From Orobanche coerulescens (lineage: Eukaryota; Streptophyta; Magnoliopsida; Lamiales; Orobanchaceae), in the NCBI GenBank assembly GCA_033398695.1, contig CM065809.1, forward strand, positions 172,102,501 through 172,166,500: a stretch of DNA of 64,000 nt, written 5' to 3'. The position numbers were made by a program, and so were the translations under genes. Numbering within the stretch: position 1 is the first letter of the stretch; each line of letters begins with the position of its first letter. Below the pieces are notes generated by a model. It saw only the letters and a list, made by a program, of their open reading frames with translations. It did no database searches and was not told where the DNA came from. Of this stretch, positions 60,021 through 64,000 are shown one piece after another.

Positions 60021-60939
60021 ACATGATAATATTAATTCTGACATGGAAAATAGGAAGAGCCCTCAAAGAAAATGAATATATACATATAAAAATAAGTTTG
60101 CTGGAGAAAAGTGAGACAAAGTGAAAAAAGAAAGAATTATATTTAATAAGCAAACAATGGAGGAAAAAAAGCTCCTAATAATTTAATGAAGGTTGAAAAT
60201 AGAACTACATCCTTTAAATATATTTACACAATGTAGAATCTCTTATAAGCCTACCAAAATAGCAACTAAATCAGCAATAAGATAAATCAACTTTATTTAG
60301 CAAAAAAAAAAAAAAAAAGAACATCAACTTCACTACCCCCATTATATTGCAAAAAAAAAAAGACATGACTCATTCAGAATAATAACTTAAATCTACGCTA
60401 GATTTATATAAAGACACTTAGTGGGGGCTTATAATAGAGTTATATGGACTTTAGTGTTAAGTCTTTTCCGTTCTTATGATTATATTGAAAAAAATATGAA
60501 TATTAGTTTTTAATTAAATTAATTAATACAGAATAAAAATAAATTAATTCACTTTTAAGAAATTAGATTTAAGATTCATATTGTTACATAAAAAATAAAT
60601 TATAATATTTATTTAATATTAATAATAAAAATAGTAAAACACACGCTGCAAACACACACACATATATTAGGACTTAATCACATACGACTTTCACCCCAAA
60701 AATTTATTACTACCTCTTCTTTTCGGTATGCCCCACAAATTTATTCATATAATAGACACTAATTAAGTTAATACTACGCTAATGTCAGACTCCTTCTACA
60801 TTTCTATTACACTTCATGATACATTCAATAATTTTTTATTAAGATCCGTGTCGAAGATTCTCAAAAACAAATTGGGAGAGTAGATAGAATATTTTTTAGG
60901 TAAAAAAATATTTTGTCTGGTGCATCGTACGGACGAACA

Positions 60940-60975
<36 letters not shown>

Positions 60976-62416
60976 AAGTGTGCCACTTGTTGTATTCTTA
61001 CATGGGGCGGTACTCCCGTTCCCTTACCTGCATTCTTGGGGGGAAGAATCAAAGCCGAGGTAGTTCCATGTAAGGGACGGGTGTCTTTTCGCAGGAGAGA
61101 GAGAGAGGAGAGAGGAGAGAGAAGGTGTGGGAAAGAAAGAGAGAGAGAGGAGAGAGAAGGTGGGGGAAGTGAAAGGGAGAAAAAAATGGGGTAAAATATT
61201 TAGAATTTATGTGTAATGAGTCTATATATGATAATATGATGATATATTAGGTGGTTTTGGTAGAAAATGTATTTCGGGTTGTAAAATTAAAATTTCTATT
61301 TTTTGAGTAAAAAAATCTATTTACTTTGTACTAACGGGTCATTTATTCTAATATTAATTATAACATAAATAACATTATTCTCCACAATATCGAGCATATC
61401 GAATCAATCAGTATGACTTTCATTTAGATAAATCAAAATAATAATATTATAAATATTTAATTAAATATTACGTATTGGAATTAAGAAATAGTAATTATCC
61501 GAAATGCGTTCTTCATTGAGTCACTACATAAGAAGCTATCTCACTGAGGTCATGCTCAACGTATACGAAATACGCTAGTGTATGCTAAAAGTCAACACCA
61601 ATTTACCTCAAGCATATGCTGCAAGGACATGACCCGCTGGAAAAAAAGTATAGAGACTAAATCTGTGAAACTCGATAAGGACGATTTATGTAATAAACCC
61701 TTTTTTTTTATGTCAACAAAAGAGTGGATTGAGGGAAAAACGAGAATGGATTTTTTTTTTTTTTTAATTTGTGGGCAGTGCAGACTTTTTACAGTACATT
61801 TTGGTTATTTTGGCAATTTTTTAGAAATGTTGAAAAGTGGTCATTTTTATACAGGTTACACACTAATAGATAGCCTAAAACTTGAGTTGTACACACCTTG
61901 AAATTACGGAAATTAGAGAATTATACATTGACCAATATAGGCTTTTCAATTTTCAAGTAAAACGGAGGGAGTAACTAATTTATACACTCATTATTAATTT
62001 TGTAATACTCGATAAATGCAAGTGAAATAAAATAAAAAAAGGCATTCAATAGAGCACACTCCTGAATTTCGAAGTAACAATGCAATGAATCCATAGAGTG
62101 TGTATTTTGAATTATTATGGGCACATGACATGATGAGTCCGACTCATATCCTCATTCATCACCCCATGCTTAAAACTTTGGAAACCTATAGCCCGATAAA
62201 TGCGGCTGATTTTTTTTTTTTTTAAAGATGGTGGGAGCCATGCTTTGTTTTCTTAGAGTTACCTAGAAGAATGGAATAGAGCAGATTCCTATAGCCAATA
62301 GCTTCAACATGTGAAAAAAAAAAAAAGGATCAGGAGCACTGTAAAAAAAAATTGCTGTAAAAAACTTCAAGCTTACAATATTTTATTTTTAAATAGAATA
62401 GCTTCAAAAATAATCT
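60021..62416. other. AT-rich non-coding DNA with simple repeats
   Basis: No supported gene. Simple repeats: poly-A near 60302-60319, (TA)n at about 60944-60970 and a GA-rich block at 61094-61170. ACGGAGGGAGTA near 61964 looks like one end of a Stowaway MITE, but the partner end was not found. Confidence 0.5.
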
Positions 62417-62729
62417 TCAAACAGAAGTGGCTCTCACTTCACATGATCCCTGGTTCAAACCCATTATCACCTTCAGCAAATTCTGGGTCCCACTCAGAAC
62501 ACACTCCCTGTCAAAATGAGCAGAAACAACTGCAACTCCTTTTAGATTCTCAACACCCAATTCCACAACAGATTTCACATTAGAAGACCCGATGCCGCCA
62601 ATGGCAACCACCGGTAACTTGGACGCCAAACATACAGTTTTCAGCCCGTCCAATCCAACAGTTATATTGTTTTCTTTCGTATTTGTTGGGTACACACCTC
62701 CACAGCCAATGTAATCAGCCCGCTCGATC
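62417..62729 (-). pseudogene. TH1: TH1-type thiamine-phosphate synthase, C-terminal exon, cut by hAT
   Basis: The minus strand reads [45 protein letters not shown] and [16 protein letters not shown]. This is the phosphate-binding C-terminal part of TMP pyrophosphorylase as found in plant TH1, which couples HMP-PP with the thiazole phosphate in chloroplasts to make thiamine monophosphate. An exon border fits at 62471 (CTGAAG/GTGATA). Upstream the sequence stops at a hAT terminus at 62730. The rest of the gene would lie beyond the transposon, outside the window. No lesion is seen inside the exon. Confidence 0.8.
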
Positions 62730-64000
62730 CAGTGGCGGAGGCAGAAAAAATATACGGGGTCCAGACTATCGAGTATATATTTAAAATTTTTATAAAAAAC
62801 AATAAGTTCAAATATAAAATAATAACATCAAATGCAATTAATATTCAATAATGCACCGCTAACGGTCAAGTCACCCCTCAAACACACGGTAAAGGCGGTA
62901 AGTCCAGTCTGCGAGATCCCATAGCTTGGAAATGATGAATAATCACTTCATTGTCAATACCCAAAAAAATATCTTTTTCGACATAACACACCATACAGTC
63001 GGTCAAAAATTCATCTCCCATCTTGTTGCGCAAATATGTCTTTACAATATTCATTGCAGAGAAGGCTCGTTCTACACTAAGATTGCAACAAAGAAAACTA
63101 AAGCCAACTTGATAAGAAGATACACCAAGTGAAAAGTTGTGTGAAATCCCACTTTCACCATATTAGTCGCATGTTCTCTAATATTTTCTAATTTAGAAAA
63201 TATTGCATTTCTTCTCATTTCAGAAATCCACATCTTTAGTTGCTCTTTGAGCTCCATTCGATCATCCACCGAAAAATCTTGCGGATATAGTTCTGCAAGT
63301 CGAACTAATCCTGAAGAACTATAATTGGAGAACGAATTCTTAGGATCAAGGCATGCTATGCACATAAGCAATTCTGTGTTGGTCTCAGTGAAACGATTCT
63401 CCATCTCTTGACTAATACGGTCAACAACCTATTACATATAAAATAATGGGAACATGTTTAAAAAAATAAGTATAAATAAACTAATTATAATAAGTAATTT
63501 TGACTAATTACAAGTATAAATGGATAGATAGTTGGTTACCTGATAAAATATCTCAACTCGGAAATGGTGAAAGAATGTGTGCTTACGACGAAGACGACCC
63601 GGGACATTATCTTCCATATTCGGGATGCTAATATCATTTTTAGAACAAAAACTATTGACATCTCCTAATAGATCATCCCATCCGTTCTCTCTGAGATATT
63701 GCAATTGTCTCTTGGTAGTAACAACCAAACTCATAGCATGTACAATGTTTTGGTCTTTTTGTTGCAAAAATTGTGACAAACTACTTGTCAACCCCAATAC
63801 TACCTTCATCAAGTGAGCAATGAATACAAACTCATAAGTTTCCATCTTATCAATCAAGCCAACAACGATGCCTTTACTTTTGGATTCATGTCCATCTTCG
63901 TATATATTCTGAAGGACTTCAAGCACTGAAGACCACATAGCTAGAAGACGGACAATTGTTTTATAGTGCGAACCCCAACGTGTGGCACCTGGTCGAGCTA
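62730..64000 (-). mobile_element. hAT-Tip100-type element, 3' part, runs off the window
   Basis: The terminus CAGTGGCGGAGGCAG at 62730 is of the Tip100 type (CAGTGGCGGAGCCAG in relatives). It borders coding sequence of TH1. The transposase is on the minus strand. Bases 62722-62729 (GCTCGATC) would be the target duplication; the other end is outside the window. Confidence 0.82.
62930..64000 (-). pseudogene. hAT-Tip100 transposase (ZMYM1/TTF-type), C-terminal part
   Basis: Exon 63938-63540 (its 5' part continues beyond 64000) has the MWSSVLEVLQNIYEDG, VTTKRQLQYLRENGWDDLL and CSKNDISIPNMED regions of these proteins. A 111-bp intron (63539-63429) is followed by VVDRISQEMENRF, LLMCIACLDP and RLAELYPQDFSV. 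Near 63075 a one-base change shifts the frame before the dimerisation motif VERAFSAMNIVK, which continues in another frame (LRNKMGDEFLTDC). The shift makes this copy inactive unless it is a sequence error. Confidence 0.82.

Noticed and set aside
60913..61194. 93-codon frame over (TA)n and GA-rich repeats
   Set aside because: Low complexity throughout; the Tyr/Ile and Arg/Glu runs come from simple repeats.
1..64000. tRNA, rRNA or organelle-derived segments
   Set aside because: I looked for tRNA-like cloverleaf blocks and plastid gene motifs while reading and saw none; only tRNA primer-site complements in retrotransposons are present.

Overview
The window reads as repeat-rich plant nuclear DNA, most likely from a eudicot. 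It has intron-containing genes with GT/AG borders, plant LTR retrotransposon clades (Ty3/gypsy with an initiator-Met primer site, Ty1/copia, a tRNA-Asp-primed non-autonomous element), Mutator-like (MULE), hAT and Stowaway elements, and AT-rich spacers. Nothing bacterial or organellar was seen. Only one host gene is complete: an SnRK2 protein kinase at 36586-39960. A second host gene, a thiamine-phosphate synthase (TH1-type), survives as an exon cut by an hAT element at 62730.

Layout. Positions 1-24455 hold MULE-A, an old element broken up by later insertions. Its transposase core is inverted (1-942) relative to its C-terminus (945-1303). A coding-free gypsy derivative (1304-6811) cut out part of a small gene. 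A gypsy chromovirus (7312-16108, target duplication GTTAT) sits in its repeats. A hAT element (18889-23680) sits in a coding exon of its DUF1985/ULP-like gene. MULE-B (about 25494-35125) is a second, more complete copy of the same family, placed head to head with MULE-A. It carries a DUF1985/ULP1-type protease gene, an intact 99-codon gene and a convergent MURA-type transposase. Clusters of a short palindromic word (CACGATCGTG and variants) lie in almost every non-coding part. The SnRK2 gene follows, with two MITEs in its introns. Positions 41971-56005 are a copia element (target duplication GATAT). Its 5' LTR was later entered by a 7.4-kb non-autonomous element (42232-49674, target duplication TATCT) that carries an intronless, broken copy of a LOG cytokinin-activating gene. 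The last 8 kb hold MITEs, an AT-rich tandem repeat of about 176 bp, a near-perfect fold-back, the TH1 remnant and a Tip100-type hAT element that runs off the end.

How it fits together. The feature I rate highest is the three-gene MULE family: transposase, small nuclear-looking protein with two SUMO-interaction-like motifs, and DUF1985/SUMO-protease-like protein. The gene set and the motif arrays resemble the VANA/VANB/VANC layout and short-motif recognition of Arabidopsis VANDAL elements. This is inference. Most stop codons that can be compared look like C-to-T decay of CAG, CAA or CGA codons, as expected for long-methylated DNA.

Limits: all boundaries come from reading the sequence by eye. 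Splice models were checked only for frame and GT/AG borders, and family names come from motif recognition without any search.
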